Assembly: GCF_039534915.1 (NCBI RefSeq)
Contig: NZ_BAAAWE010000001.1
Location: 496,001 to 560,000 of the forward strand
Reading direction: 5' to 3'
Length of the DNA: 64,000 nt
From: Streptomyces roseofulvus
GTDB lineage: Bacteria; Actinomycetota; Actinomycetes; Streptomycetales; Streptomycetaceae
The notes beneath the pieces are model-generated. The model was given only the letters and a program-made list of their open reading frames with translations, did no database searches and had not been told where the DNA came from. Below are positions 54,774-63,468 of this stretch, piece after piece; position 1 is the stretch's first letter, and each line of letters begins with the position of its first letter. The translations under genes were made by a program, and so were the position numbers.

Positions 54774-55997
54774 ATGCGCGTGCTGTTCACCGTGTCCACG
54801 TGGCCCACCCAGTACGCGGCCATGGTGCCGCTGGGATGGGCGCTCCAGGCGGCCGGCCACGAGGTCCGGGTGCTGTGCGCCGCCTCGCAGGCCGCCGCGG
54901 TGGGCCGGGCCGGTCTCGTTCCCGTGCCGGTCCTGGGCGGGATGGAGGAGGTCCTGCGGCTGCGGCTGCAGTACCACGCGGAGGCGGTGGACGGGATCTG
55001 GCGGTACCCGTGGCTGCCGCCGCACCCGCTGACGGGCGAGCGGCTCGACCGCCTCGACGCCTTCGACACCGGGCACTTCGCCCGGGAGGTCGCGCCGGAG
55101 CTGGACGCGTCGGCGGCCCGGAGCTTCGACGCGGCCGTGGCCTACGCCCGGGACTGGCGGCCGCACCTGGTGCTGCACGACCCGGGCAGCCTCGAGGGCC
55201 TGCTCGCGGCCGAGGTCCTGGACGTGCCGTCGGCGCTCTGCCTCTGGGGTCCGGCGAGCCCGCACGATCCCGAACACATGCGGATCGTCCCCACCGATCA
55301 CAGCGGCTCGTTCGCCCGATACGGCCTGGGGCCGTTCGACCTCGCCATGATCGAGCGGGTGGTGGACCCCAACCCGCCGTCCCTGAAGGTGCCGGTCGAG
55401 TCCGAGCGGCTGCCGGTCCGTTACGTCCCGTACAACGGGGCCGGACCGGCCCCGGCATGGACCGCGCGGCCGCCGGAGGGGCCCAGGGTGTGCGTCACCT
55501 GGTCCACCGCCCTGTCCACCGTCTCCGGGCCCGACTCCTATCTGCTCCCCCGGATCGTCGCCGCCCTCGACGGGCTGGACTGCGAGGTCGTGCTCACCGC
55601 GACCGCGCGGGACGTGGCCGCGCTCGGCCCGGTGCCGTCCTCGGTCCGGGTGGCGGAGAACCTGCCGCTGGCGGCCCTGCTGCCGGGCTCCGCCGCCGTC
55701 GTCCACCACGGGGGCAGCGGCAGCACGCTGACGGCCCTGTGGGCGGGGGTCCCCCAGTTCGTCGCGACGTTCGCGTCGGAGCAGCACGTGACCGGGGAGC
55801 GGGTGGCCGCCACCGGGGCCGCGCTGCACGTCCCGGGGCACCTCGCCGACGAGGCGGCGATCCGGGCCGGCGTGGAGCGGCTGATCGGGGACGGCTTCCA
55901 TCGGGCCGCGGCCGACCGGCTCCGCGCGGAGGTGGCGGAGACCCCGGCCCCCGCCGCGCTCGCCGCCGAACTGGAGGCGCTCGCGACCGGCGTCTGA
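54774..55997 (+). CDS. Glycosyltransferase, GT1 family (first of four)
   Basis: A 407-aa GT-B enzyme. N-terminal MRVLFTVSTWPTQYAAMVPL binds the acceptor; the C-terminal nucleotide-sugar motif is VVHHGGSGSTLTALWAGVPQ. It is related to macrolide and anthracycline glycosyltransferases. Co-directional with the O-methyltransferase 29 bp upstream. Sugar and acceptor positions cannot be read from sequence. Confidence 0.9.
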   Translation: MRVLFTVSTWPTQYAAMVPLGWALQAAGHEVRVLCAASQAAAVGRAGLVPVPVLGGMEEVLRLRLQYHAEAVDGIWRYPWLPPHPLTGERLDRLDAFDTGHFAREVAPELDASAARSFDAAVAYARDWRPHLVLHDPGSLEGLLAAEVLDVPSALCLWGPASPHDPEHMRIVPTDHSGSFARYGLGPFDLAMIERVVDPNPPSLKVPVESERLPVRYVPYNGAGPAPAWTARPPEGPRVCVTWSTALSTVSGPDSYLLPRIVAALDGLDCEVVLTATARDVAALGPVPSSVRVAENLPLAALLPGSAAVVHHGGSGSTLTALWAGVPQFVATFASEQHVTGERVAATGAALHVPGHLADEAAIRAGVERLIGDGFHRAAADRLRAEVAETPAPAALAAELEALATGV

Positions 55998-56072
55998 GGA
56001 GCGGGACACCGGCGGGACACCGCCGGAGATCCGACAGCGGCGGATCCGGCGGCGGCTCGCGGTGCGCGAAGG

Positions 56073-56104
56073 TCGAGGCGCCTGCGAGGTCCGCTGCCGA
56101 TCCT
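56073..56104 (+). promoter_or_regulatory. SARP-type leaderless promoter of the SDR gene
   Basis: TCGAGGC (56073-56079), 4 bp, GCGAGGT (56084-56090), exactly 8 bp, -10 GATCCT (56099-56104), 7 nt, ATG 56112. Same layout as the promoter at 58874. Confidence 0.65.
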
Positions 56105-56111
56105 GCGGGAC

Positions 56112-56900
56112 ATGACCACCCGAACAGAAGGAACCGACAGTGGGGTCCGGCCCGGGGCCGCGCGCGGGATCGTCGTCACCGGCGGCGGCACCGGCATCGG
56201 CCGCGCCACGGCCCGCGCGTTCGCCGCGCGCGGGGACCGGGTGCTCGTCGTCGGCCGCACGGCGACCACCCTCGACGCGACCGCCGAGGGGCACCCCGGC
56301 ATCCGGACCCTCGTCGCCGACGTCACGGAGCCGGACGCCCCCGACCGGATCGTCGAGACGGCGCTGGGCGTCCTCGGCCGGATCGACGTCCTGGTGAACA
56401 ACGCGGCCGCGATGGGGTACCGCCCGCTGGCCGCGCTGGACCGGACCGAGGCCGAACGGCAGCTCCACACCAATCTGCTGGCTCCGGTCCTGCTCACCCG
56501 GGCCGCGCTGGACCCCCTGGCGGAGCGGTCCGGCACGGTGGTGAACATCGGCTCGGCCGGTGCCCTCGGCCTGCGGTCCTGGCCCGACAACGGCCTCTAC
56601 GGGGCCGCCAAGGCCGGCCTCGACTTCCTCACCCGCACCTGGGCGGTCGAGCTGGCTCCGCGCGGCATCCGGGTGGTCGGCGTGGCCCCCGGGGTGACCG
56701 ACGTCAGCGCCGGTCCCGGGCCGGACGCCGGCGACCCCGCGTACCGGGACTTCCTGAAGGGGATCGCCGCCAGGACGCCGAGCGGCCGGGTGGGCCGCCC
56801 CGAGGAGATGGCCTGGTGGATCGTGCAGCTCACCCGGCCGGAGGCCGAATACGCCAACGGGACGGTGGTCGCGGTGGACGGCGGGCTGTCCCTGACCTGA
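56112..56900 (+). CDS. Short-chain dehydrogenase/reductase
   Basis: A 262-aa classical [41 protein letters not shown], catalytic YGAAK and C-terminal [10 protein letters not shown]. The N-terminal ~18 residues are a disordered leader. Among anthracycline enzymes it could be a late ketoreductase acting on the aglycone (SnoaF/AknU/DauE-like) or a sugar enzyme. Leaderless start at 56112 with a SARP-type promoter; 84 bp before a glycosyltransferase in the same direction. Confidence 0.8.
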   Translation: MTTRTEGTDSGVRPGAARGIVVTGGGTGIGRATARAFAARGDRVLVVGRTATTLDATAEGHPGIRTLVADVTEPDAPDRIVETALGVLGRIDVLVNNAAAMGYRPLAALDRTEAERQLHTNLLAPVLLTRAALDPLAERSGTVVNIGSAGALGLRSWPDNGLYGAAKAGLDFLTRTWAVELAPRGIRVVGVAPGVTDVSAGPGPDAGDPAYRDFLKGIAARTPSGRVGRPEEMAWWIVQLTRPEAEYANGTVVAVDGGLSLT

Positions 56901-56984
56901 CTCGGCCGTGCCGCCGGCCCGCCGTCCCGCCCGGCGCCGCGACCCCGCGTCGACCGGTTCCGTACGTCCGAGAGGGGAGCGCCG

Positions 56985-58295
56985 ATGCGCGTCCTGTTCC
57001 AGCCCTTCGCCGCGGCGACCCATGTCGCCGCGCAGGTCCCGCTCGCCTGGGCGCTGCGCGCGGCCGGTCACGAGGTGCGGGTCGCGACCCAGCCCGACGT
57101 GGTCGAGGACATCACCCGGGCCGGCCTGACGGCGGTACCGGTCGGCGAGCCCCTGCACGTCGCCGCCAAGATGGCCCCCGACGACGCGCGGCTGGTGGAG
57201 GAGCTGCGCGACGGCGCCTGGCTGCGGGTCCTCGATCCGGGCGAGGTGCGTCCTGAACGGCTGACGCCCGAGCACCTGCAGGGCGTCTTCGCGGCCTGGA
57301 CGCCGCTGGTCCACCGCAACACGGTGCCCGACCGGATGATCGACGACCTCGTCGCCTTCTCCCGGGACTGGCGGCCGGACCTGGTGGTCTGGGACACCAT
57401 GACCTACGCGGGCCCGGTCGCCGCCCGCGCGAGCGGCGCCGCGCACGCCCGGCTGATGTTCGGGCTCGACCTGGTCGGTCTGCTGCGCGAGCGGTACCGG
57501 GCCGCCCTCGACCGGCTGCCGCCGGAGCTGCGGGACGACCCGCTGGAGGAGTGGCTGGGGCACGTCCTGGAACGCCACGGTCTGGAGGGCCCCGGCCGCG
57601 GTTTCGACGAGGAGCTGGTGGTCGGCCAGTGGACGCTGGACCCGGTGCCCACCTCCCTCGCCCTGCCGGTCTCCCTCCCCCGGGTTCCGCTGCGGTACGT
57701 CCCGTACAACGGCCCGTCGAGCGTGCCCCCCTGGCTGGACGAGCCCGCCGGGCGGCGCCGGATCTGCCTCACCCTCGGCGTCTCCTTCCGGGAGGTGGTC
57801 GGCAAGGACCAGGCGTCGGTCGGCGAGCTGCTGGCGGCCGTGGCCGATCTGGACGTGGAGGTGGTGGCCACCCTCGACGCCGGGCAGCTCGCCGCACTCG
57901 GCCCGCTGCCGCCGAACGTCCGGGCGGTCGACTTCGTCCCGCTGAACGAGCTGCTGCCGAGCTGTGCCGCGGTCATCCACCACGGCGGTGCGGGCACCTT
58001 CCTGACCGCCCTGGCCCACGGGGTCCCGCAGGTCGTCGTCCCCTCCCGGATGTGGTGCAACACCCCGCGCGCGGAGGGGGCCCGGGCGGCGGGCGTGGCC
58101 CTGACGTGTCCGCCCGAGCGGCTCACCGCCGGCCGGCTGCGCGCGATGGTGACGCGGGTGCTCGACGACCCCTCGTTCGCGCGTGCGGCGGCCCGGGTGC
58201 GCACCGAGATGCTCGGCACGCCGACCCCCGCCGGGATCGTCCCGGTCCTCGAACGGCTGGTGACCGCCCACCGTGCGCCGCGGCGAACGGGCTGA
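56985..58295 (+). CDS. Glycosyltransferase, GT1 family (second)
   Basis: A 436-aa GT-B enzyme: MRVLFQPFAAATHVAAQVPL, DLVVWDTMTYAGPVAARASG, RRRICLTLGVSFREV, and donor motif VIHHGGAGTFLTALAHGVPQ. It is clearly related to the third glycosyltransferase at 58913 (shared GQWTxDPxPxSL and SFREVxGxDQASV motifs), so the pair probably arose by duplication. Preceded by AGAGGGGAG. Confidence 0.92.
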   Translation: MRVLFQPFAAATHVAAQVPLAWALRAAGHEVRVATQPDVVEDITRAGLTAVPVGEPLHVAAKMAPDDARLVEELRDGAWLRVLDPGEVRPERLTPEHLQGVFAAWTPLVHRNTVPDRMIDDLVAFSRDWRPDLVVWDTMTYAGPVAARASGAAHARLMFGLDLVGLLRERYRAALDRLPPELRDDPLEEWLGHVLERHGLEGPGRGFDEELVVGQWTLDPVPTSLALPVSLPRVPLRYVPYNGPSSVPPWLDEPAGRRRICLTLGVSFREVVGKDQASVGELLAAVADLDVEVVATLDAGQLAALGPLPPNVRAVDFVPLNELLPSCAAVIHHGGAGTFLTALAHGVPQVVVPSRMWCNTPRAEGARAAGVALTCPPERLTAGRLRAMVTRVLDDPSFARAAARVRTEMLGTPTPAGIVPVLERLVTAHRAPRRTG

Positions 58296-58351
58296 TGGCA
58301 TACGGTCGGAGCAAGAGGACCGCGGTCTCCGAGCGTTGAGGTGAAGTCGTC

Positions 58352-58789
58352 TTGCGGACACACATTCCGTATCTCTTGGCCGTGGCCAGCACCGTCGCCA
58401 CGCGTCGGGTGGACGAGCGGCTGGCGGACTACGATCTGACGGTACGTCAGTACGGTCTGCTCGCCCAGCTCTCGCTGGAGCCCGAACTGACCATGTCGGA
58501 GCTGGCCCGTCAGCTGGGGATCGCCCGCCAGTCGGTGCACCAGCTGGTCAACGACCTGGTCGAGTCCGGTCACGTACGCCGACGCCCGGGGGCCGACGAC
58601 CGCTCGCGCCGGCTGGAGATCACCGACACCGCGCAGTATCTGCTCACCCGGATCGACGGACCTCTGGAGCGGGTGGAGGCGGAACTGCTGGGCGATCTCG
58701 CCCCGGAGGAGGCCGAGACGCTGCGCGGCCTGCTGCAGCGCGTCCTGGCCCACGCCACCGACGACGAGGCATGGCTGCCCGCCCGCTGA
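58352..58789 (+). CDS. MarR-family regulator
   Basis: A 145-aa winged-helix protein: LTMSELARQLGIARQSVHQLVNDLVESGHVRRR is the recognition region, followed by the wing motif GADDRSRRLEIT. TTG start at 58352 behind TTGAGG. MarR proteins in antibiotic clusters often sense the product and control export or resistance genes. It sits between two glycosyltransferase genes; its operator was not identified. Confidence 0.88.
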   Translation: MRTHIPYLLAVASTVATRRVDERLADYDLTVRQYGLLAQLSLEPELTMSELARQLGIARQSVHQLVNDLVESGHVRRRPGADDRSRRLEITDTAQYLLTRIDGPLERVEAELLGDLAPEEAETLRGLLQRVLAHATDDEAWLPAR

Positions 58790-58873
58790 CGACCGGCCGG
58801 CCTCGGCCGGCGCCCCGGCGCGTCCCAGGACCCGGGCCGCACCGGCGCCCGACCCGGCCCGCACCACCGGCGG

Positions 58874-58905
58874 TCGAGTCCGTGTCGAGGTCCGGTCCCT
58901 AGCCT
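58874..58905 (+). promoter_or_regulatory. Textbook SARP promoter, leaderless (third glycosyltransferase)
   Basis: TCGAGTC (58874-58880), 4 bp, TCGAGGT (58885-58891), exactly 8 bp, -10 TAGCCT (58900-58905), 7 nt, ATG 58913. This is the cleanest example in the window. Confidence 0.85.
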
Positions 58906-58912
58906 CGTCGCC

Positions 58913-60214
58913 ATGCGTGTGCTGTTCGTCACCCTGGCCGCCTCACCCCACTTCTTCGTCCAGGTGCCGCTGGCCTGGGCCCTGCGCGCCGCCGGACACG
59001 AGGTGCGGGTCGCCAGCCAGCCCGACCTCGTGGACGCCATCACCGCCGCCGGGCTGTCCGCGACCCCGGTGGGGCCGCGGCTCGCCCAGGACGAGTCCGT
59101 CGAGAAGCTGCGGCGGCGGCAGGAGAAGGCGGCCGAACGCCTGGCGGAGCCGCCGGACGCCCAGGACCTGATGCGGATCGCGGAGGACCGGCCCGAACGG
59201 CTGACCCCCGACTTCCAGGACGGGCTGTTCACCGTGATGACCTCGGCCATCTTCCAGAACTTCTCGGCCGAGGAGACCGTGGACGACCTGGTGGCGCTCA
59301 CCCGGCGGTGGCGCCCCGACCTCGTGATCTGGGACACCCTGATGATGGGCGGGGCGGTCGCCGCCCGCGCCTCCGGGGCGGCCCACGCGCGGCTCCTCTA
59401 CGGACTCGACCTGGTGGGCGCGGCCCGGGAGCGGCACCTGGCCTCGCTGGCCGCCCGGCCCCGGGAGCTGCGGGAGGACCCGCTGGCCGAGTGGCTCGGC
59501 TGGACGGCGGAGCGCTACGGCGTCGGGTTCACGGAGGATCTGGTGACCGGCCAGTGGACCGTCGACCCCACCCCGGCCTCGCTGCGCCCGCCCACCGTCC
59601 TTCCCTGGGTACCCGTCCGCCACGTCCCCCACAACGGGCCGTCCGTGGTGCCCGAGTGGCTGCGCGAGCCGCCGGCCCGGCGCCGGGTCTGCCTCACCCT
59701 GGGGCTCTCGTTCCGCGAGGTGATGGGCGGGGACCAGGCGTCCGTGCCGGCGCTGCTGGAGTCGCTGGGCGAGCTGGACGCCGAGGTGGTGGCGACCCTC
59801 GACGCCGGGCAGCTGGCCGGGGTCGGCCGCCTTCCCGAGAACGTGCGGGTGGCGGACTTCGTGCCGCTGGACGCGCTGCTGCCCTCCTGCTCGGCGATCG
59901 TGCACCAGGGCGGCTTCGGAACCTCGATGAACGCGCTGGCGCACGGCGTGCCGCAGGTCGTCGTCCCCAACGACCTGTGGGACATCCACCCCCGGGCGGC
60001 GCTGGTCGAGCGGTCGGGCGCCGGGCTGCGCCCGACCGGGCCGGGTCCGCTGCGCCCGGCGGAGCTGCGCGGGCTGGTGCGCCGGGTGCTGGACGAGCCC
60101 TCGTACGCGCGGAACGCGGCGCGGCTGCGGAACGAGATCCTGGCCACCCCCTCGCCCGCCGAGCTGGTCCCGGTCCTGGAGCGGCTGACCGCCCACCACC
60201 GGCGGATCAGCTGA
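58913..60214 (+). CDS. Glycosyltransferase, GT1 family (third)
   Basis: A 433-aa GT-B enzyme paralogous to the second one. MRVLFVTLAASPHFFVQVPL, DLVIWDTLMMGGAVAARASG and SFREVMGGDQASV are recognisable. The usual HHGG donor motif reads VHQGGFGTSMNALAHGVPQ, with Gln for the second His. Leaderless with a clean SARP promoter. Its 3' end overlaps the convergent rmlD-like gene by 8 bp. Confidence 0.92.
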   Translation: MRVLFVTLAASPHFFVQVPLAWALRAAGHEVRVASQPDLVDAITAAGLSATPVGPRLAQDESVEKLRRRQEKAAERLAEPPDAQDLMRIAEDRPERLTPDFQDGLFTVMTSAIFQNFSAEETVDDLVALTRRWRPDLVIWDTLMMGGAVAARASGAAHARLLYGLDLVGAARERHLASLAARPRELREDPLAEWLGWTAERYGVGFTEDLVTGQWTVDPTPASLRPPTVLPWVPVRHVPHNGPSVVPEWLREPPARRRVCLTLGLSFREVMGGDQASVPALLESLGELDAEVVATLDAGQLAGVGRLPENVRVADFVPLDALLPSCSAIVHQGGFGTSMNALAHGVPQVVVPNDLWDIHPRAALVERSGAGLRPTGPGPLRPAELRGLVRRVLDEPSYARNAARLRNEILATPSPAELVPVLERLTAHHRRIS

Positions 60215-61058
60215 GCCCGCCCAGTGCCTCGGCCAGGGCCTCGCGCCAGGGCCGGGGCGCCGGGATGCCCACCTCGCGCCACCGGTCGTGACCGAGCACC
60301 GTGCAGCGGGGCCGGGGGGCGCGCCCGCCGAAGGCCTCGGCCGGCACCGGCCGGACGCGCCCCGGGTCGGCGCCGACCAGCCGGAAGACCTCGCGCGCCA
60401 GCTCGTACCAGCTGGCGCGTCCGGCGTTGGTGGCGTGGAAGACGCCCCTCGCCCCGGGGGTGCCGCCGAGGGCGATCAGGGAACGCGCCACGTCGGCCGC
60501 CCAGGTCGGCTGCCCCACGAGATCGGCCACCACGTCCACGGGTTCGCGGCCCCGCGCCCGCTCGGTCATGGTGCGGACGAAGCTGGGCCCGTGCGCGCCG
60601 TGCAGCCAGGCGGTGCGGACGACGGCGCCGTGGTCCGGCAGCAGTGCGAGGACGGCCCGCTCGCCCGCCCGCTTGCTGCGTCCGTAGACGTTGAGGGGGG
60701 CCGTGGGGTGGTCCTCGGGGTAGGGGTCGGCGACGTCGCCGGGGAAGACGTAGTCGGTGGAGAGGTGCAGCAGACGGGCCCCGTGGCGGGCGCAGAGGCG
60801 GGCGAGGTGGCGGGGGCCGTCGCCGTTGACGCGGAAGGCCCGCTCCCCGTCCGTCTCGGCGGCCTCCACGGCCGTGTAGGCGGCGCAGTTGACCACGAGG
60901 CGGGGACGGTGGGCGGCGAAGGCCGCGGCGAGCGCGTCGGGGTCGGTGACGTCCAGCGCCCGCCGGTCCAGGCCGACCGCGTCCGCTCCCTCGGCCGCCA
61001 GGGCCGCCGTCAGCTCGCGGCCGAGGAGTCCGCCGGCGCCGGTGACCAGCCATGTCAT
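60207..61058 (-). CDS. RmlD-like NDP-4-keto-sugar reductase
   Basis: A 283-aa SDR: WLVTGAGGLLGRELTAAL, NCAAYTAVEAAETD, LSTDYVFPGD, YGRSKRAGE and RTAWLHGAHGPSF. This is the dTDP-4-dehydrorhamnose reductase pattern, so it probably sets C-4 of one of the L-sugars. ATG 61058 overlaps the stop of the dehydratase gene (ATGA). Confidence 0.9.
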   Translation of the reverse strand: MTWLVTGAGGLLGRELTAALAAEGADAVGLDRRALDVTDPDALAAAFAAHRPRLVVNCAAYTAVEAAETDGERAFRVNGDGPRHLARLCARHGARLLHLSTDYVFPGDVADPYPEDHPTAPLNVYGRSKRAGERAVLALLPDHGAVVRTAWLHGAHGPSFVRTMTERARGREPVDVVADLVGQPTWAADVARSLIALGGTPGARGVFHATNAGRASWYELAREVFRLVGADPGRVRPVPAEAFGGRAPRPRCTVLGHDRWREVGIPAPRPWREALAEALGGLS

Positions 61059-62059
61059 GGCCGGAACCGCGCCGCCGTGTCCAGCGGCTCGCGCAGGCGC
61101 TTCTTCAGCGGTTCCCACCAGTCGCGGTGCTGCCGGTACCAGTCGACGGTGGCCCGGAGGCCGTCGGCGAACGTGTGCCGGGGGCGGTAGCCGAGCTCGG
61201 CGCGGGCCTTGGCGTCGTCGAGGGCGTACCGCAGGTCGTGCCCCTTGCGGTCGGCCACCCGGCGGATCCTGCCGGCGTCGGCCCCGCAGGCTTCGAGCAG
61301 CAGTCCGGTCAGCTCCCGGTTGGTGAGTTCGGTGCCGCCGCCGAGGTGGTAGACCTCCCCGGCCCGGCCCCGGGTGCGGACCAGGTCGACGCCGGCGCAG
61401 TGGTCCTCGACGTGCACCCACTCGCGGACGTGGGTGCCCTCGCCGTACAGCGGCACGTGCTCCCCGTCCAGCAGGTTCGTGACGAAGAGCGGGATCAGCT
61501 TCTCGGGGAACTGGCGCGGCCCGTAGTTGTTGGAGCAGCGGGTGATCCGGACGTCGAGTCCGTGCGTGCGGTGCTGGGCCAGCGCGAGCAGGTCGGAGGC
61601 GGCCTTGGAGGCCGCGTAGGGGGAGTTGGGGCTCAGCGGGCTCTCCTCGGTCCAGGCGCCCTCGGGGATGGAGCCGTAGACCTCGTCGGTCGAGACGTGG
61701 ACGAAGGGGCCGACGCCGTGGCGCACGGCCGCGTCGAGGAGCGTCTGGGTGCCCAGCACGTTGGTGCGCACGAAGGGCTCCGCACCGGCGATGGAGCGGT
61801 CCACGTGCGATTCGGCGGCGAAGTGCACCACCTGGTCGACGCCGGCCATCAGCCGGTCGACCAGCACCGGGTCGCAGACGTCCCCGTGCGCGAACCGCAG
61901 TCGGGGGTGGGAGGTGTCGAGGTTGTCGAGGCTGCTCGCGTAGGTCAGGCGGTCCAGCACGGTGACGTGGACGGTCGGATCCTCGGACAGCAGGGTGCGG
62001 ACGTAGGCCGAGCCGATGAAGCCGGCCGCTCCGGTGACCAGGAGATTCACGCGAGTCAT
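61055..62059 (-). CDS. rmlB: dTDP-glucose 4,6-dehydratase
   Basis: A 334-aa extended SDR: LLVTGAAGFIGSAYVRTLL, VVHFAAESHVDRSI, HVSTDEVYGSI with catalytic DE pair, and YAASKAASD with Tyr/Lys. It makes dTDP-4-keto-6-deoxyglucose, the common branch point for all cluster sugars. ATG 62059 is chosen over longer in-frame extensions because the Rossmann motif begins 8 residues later. Confidence 0.95.
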   Translation of the reverse strand: MTRVNLLVTGAAGFIGSAYVRTLLSEDPTVHVTVLDRLTYASSLDNLDTSHPRLRFAHGDVCDPVLVDRLMAGVDQVVHFAAESHVDRSIAGAEPFVRTNVLGTQTLLDAAVRHGVGPFVHVSTDEVYGSIPEGAWTEESPLSPNSPYAASKAASDLLALAQHRTHGLDVRITRCSNNYGPRQFPEKLIPLFVTNLLDGEHVPLYGEGTHVREWVHVEDHCAGVDLVRTRGRAGEVYHLGGGTELTNRELTGLLLEACGADAGRIRRVADRKGHDLRYALDDAKARAELGYRPRHTFADGLRATVDWYRQHRDWWEPLKKRLREPLDTAARFRP

Positions 62060-62192
62060 TGTGTCCGGTACGGGTCGAGCATCCGACGACGGTCCCTGGT
62101 GGCTGCTCTCCGCCGGCTCCATCCGTCGTCGACCCGTCGGTGACCGGGGCGGCCGAGACTCGGGCGTCGAGATCCCGAACGCTGGAGGCATC

Positions 62193-62489
62193 ATGGCGCT
62201 GTTCGCAGTCCTCGCGACCCAGTCCCCCACCGGAATCCCCGCCGACGAGTTCCGGCGGCGGCTGCCCGAGGGCTTCGCGTACGTCAGGGGCCTGGTCGAC
62301 AAGGGAGTCATCCGGCACAACTGGGTCCGGGTCGGCGCCTCGGGCGGCCTGCTCATCTACGACGTGGACTCCCACGAGCAGCTGAACACCCTGCTGTACG
62401 GGAACCCGCTCAGCCCGCACCTCCGCTTCGAGGTGATCCCGCTGGCCGGGGTGGACGGCTTCGACCCGGTGGCCTTCGAGAACCGGTAG
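62193..62489 (+). CDS. Small dimeric alpha/beta-barrel protein (YciI/muconolactone isomerase-like)
   Basis: A 98-aa protein: MALFAVLATQSPTGIPADEF, VRGLVDKGVIRHNWVRVG, LLIYDVDSHEQLNTLLYGNPL. Size and pattern fit the ferredoxin-like barrel of muconolactone isomerases and YciI proteins. In a polyketide cluster it could act as an isomerase, cyclase or cofactor-free oxygenase; nothing decides which. ATG 62193 with GGAGG upstream; divergent from rmlB and convergent with the oxygenase-like gene 10 bp away. Confidence 0.65.
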   Translation: MALFAVLATQSPTGIPADEFRRRLPEGFAYVRGLVDKGVIRHNWVRVGASGGLLIYDVDSHEQLNTLLYGNPLSPHLRFEVIPLAGVDGFDPVAFENR

Positions 62490-62499
62490 GGGGCCGGGG

Positions 62500-63468
62500 T
62501 CAGTCGGTGACGAGGGCGCGGGCGAGGCTCCGGTAGAACGCGGTCACCCCGGGTTCCTTCGGGGAGAGGTGGCCGCGCTCCGCGAAACGGGACCCCACCA
62601 CCCGCTGCACCGCCTCCAGCCCGAGACGGTCCTCCCGGTTGACCACCGCGGCGCCCTCCTCGTTCTGCTCGCGGAGCGCGTCGCGGTCCTGGCCTTCCAG
62701 GGCGGACGGGTGCATGAGCACTCCGCCCCGGACCTCGACGCGGTCGATGGTCAGCGGGGTCATGGTGATCCAGACGACGGAGTCGCCGAAGGCCGCCAGG
62801 CTGCCGCACGGGAAGACGGCGCAGTTGTACATGGTGGCCCGCTGTTCGGCGGAGAGCGGGAGCGCCGTGGCCGCGAGGGGTTCGCGGAACGGGCTGAGGA
62901 GCCGGGTGACCCACGGCGACTCGGTGCGCACCTCCATGGCGCCGCCCGGCGGGGTGATCAGTGCCACGGTGGTGGGGTGCAGTCCCATGGCGTGGTAGTT
63001 CTCGTGGGCGTTCTGGACCGCGATCTTCCAGTTGCACCGCCATTCCTCGGTCCAGCCGGCGATCGGCGTCATCTCCGGCAGCCGGTAGGCGTCGAGTTCC
63101 TCGCCGATCCGCCGCAGGTGCGGTCCCAGCGGCTCGGCGTCCGGGTCGGGATTGACGAAGACGAATCCCCGCCACTCCTCCACGGCGGGCGCCGGACGGT
63201 GGCCGCCCGGCGCGGAACGCGCGCGCAGCGCCCCGTCCGCGCCCCGGGACACGGTGACGGTCCGGCCGGCGGGCGAGACCGTCAAGGAGCGCCCGGGCAC
63301 GTCGAGTTCGGAGGCGTGACCGGCCAGCAGCCAGGAGCGTCCGAAGACGCGCTCCCGCTCGGCCCGCCACAGCTCGGTGGAGGTGAAGGCCGCCGGGGAG
63401 AGGCTCAGCTCGGGTGCGTCCGGTTCCAGGTACCCCGCCAGCTCCGCCAGTAGCTCCGTGAGCGTCAT
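62500..63468 (-). CDS. Ring-hydroxylating oxygenase homologue without its Rieske centre
   Basis: A 322-aa homologue of Rieske oxygenase alpha subunits. The N-terminus (RVFGRSWLLAGHASELDVPG) and the junction EEWRGFVFVNPDPD are typical, but the ~50 residues normally between them, with CxH and CxxH iron-sulfur ligands, are absent, and there is no cysteine before residue 145. The catalytic domain keeps the mononuclear iron motif WKIAVQNAHENYHAMGLHP (H159, H164) and a late acidic residue. The deletion is in frame (junction about 63180-63225). SnoT of nogalamycin is a Rieske sugar hydroxylase and the likeliest relative. It overlaps the glycosyltransferase stop by ATGA. Confidence 0.8.
   Translation of the reverse strand: MTLTELLAELAGYLEPDAPELSLSPAAFTSTELWRAERERVFGRSWLLAGHASELDVPGRSLTVSPAGRTVTVSRGADGALRARSAPGGHRPAPAVEEWRGFVFVNPDPDAEPLGPHLRRIGEELDAYRLPEMTPIAGWTEEWRCNWKIAVQNAHENYHAMGLHPTTVALITPPGGAMEVRTESPWVTRLLSPFREPLAATALPLSAEQRATMYNCAVFPCGSLAAFGDSVVWITMTPLTIDRVEVRGGVLMHPSALEGQDRDALREQNEEGAAVVNREDRLGLEAVQRVVGSRFAERGHLSPKEPGVTAFYRSLARALVTD

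Noticed and set aside
54648..58361. Very long open frame (1237 codons) on the minus strand
   Set aside because: It runs antisense to two glycosyltransferases and an SDR with clear family motifs; its own translation is low-complexity Gly/Arg/Pro/His-rich with no recognisable domain, a usual artefact of high GC.
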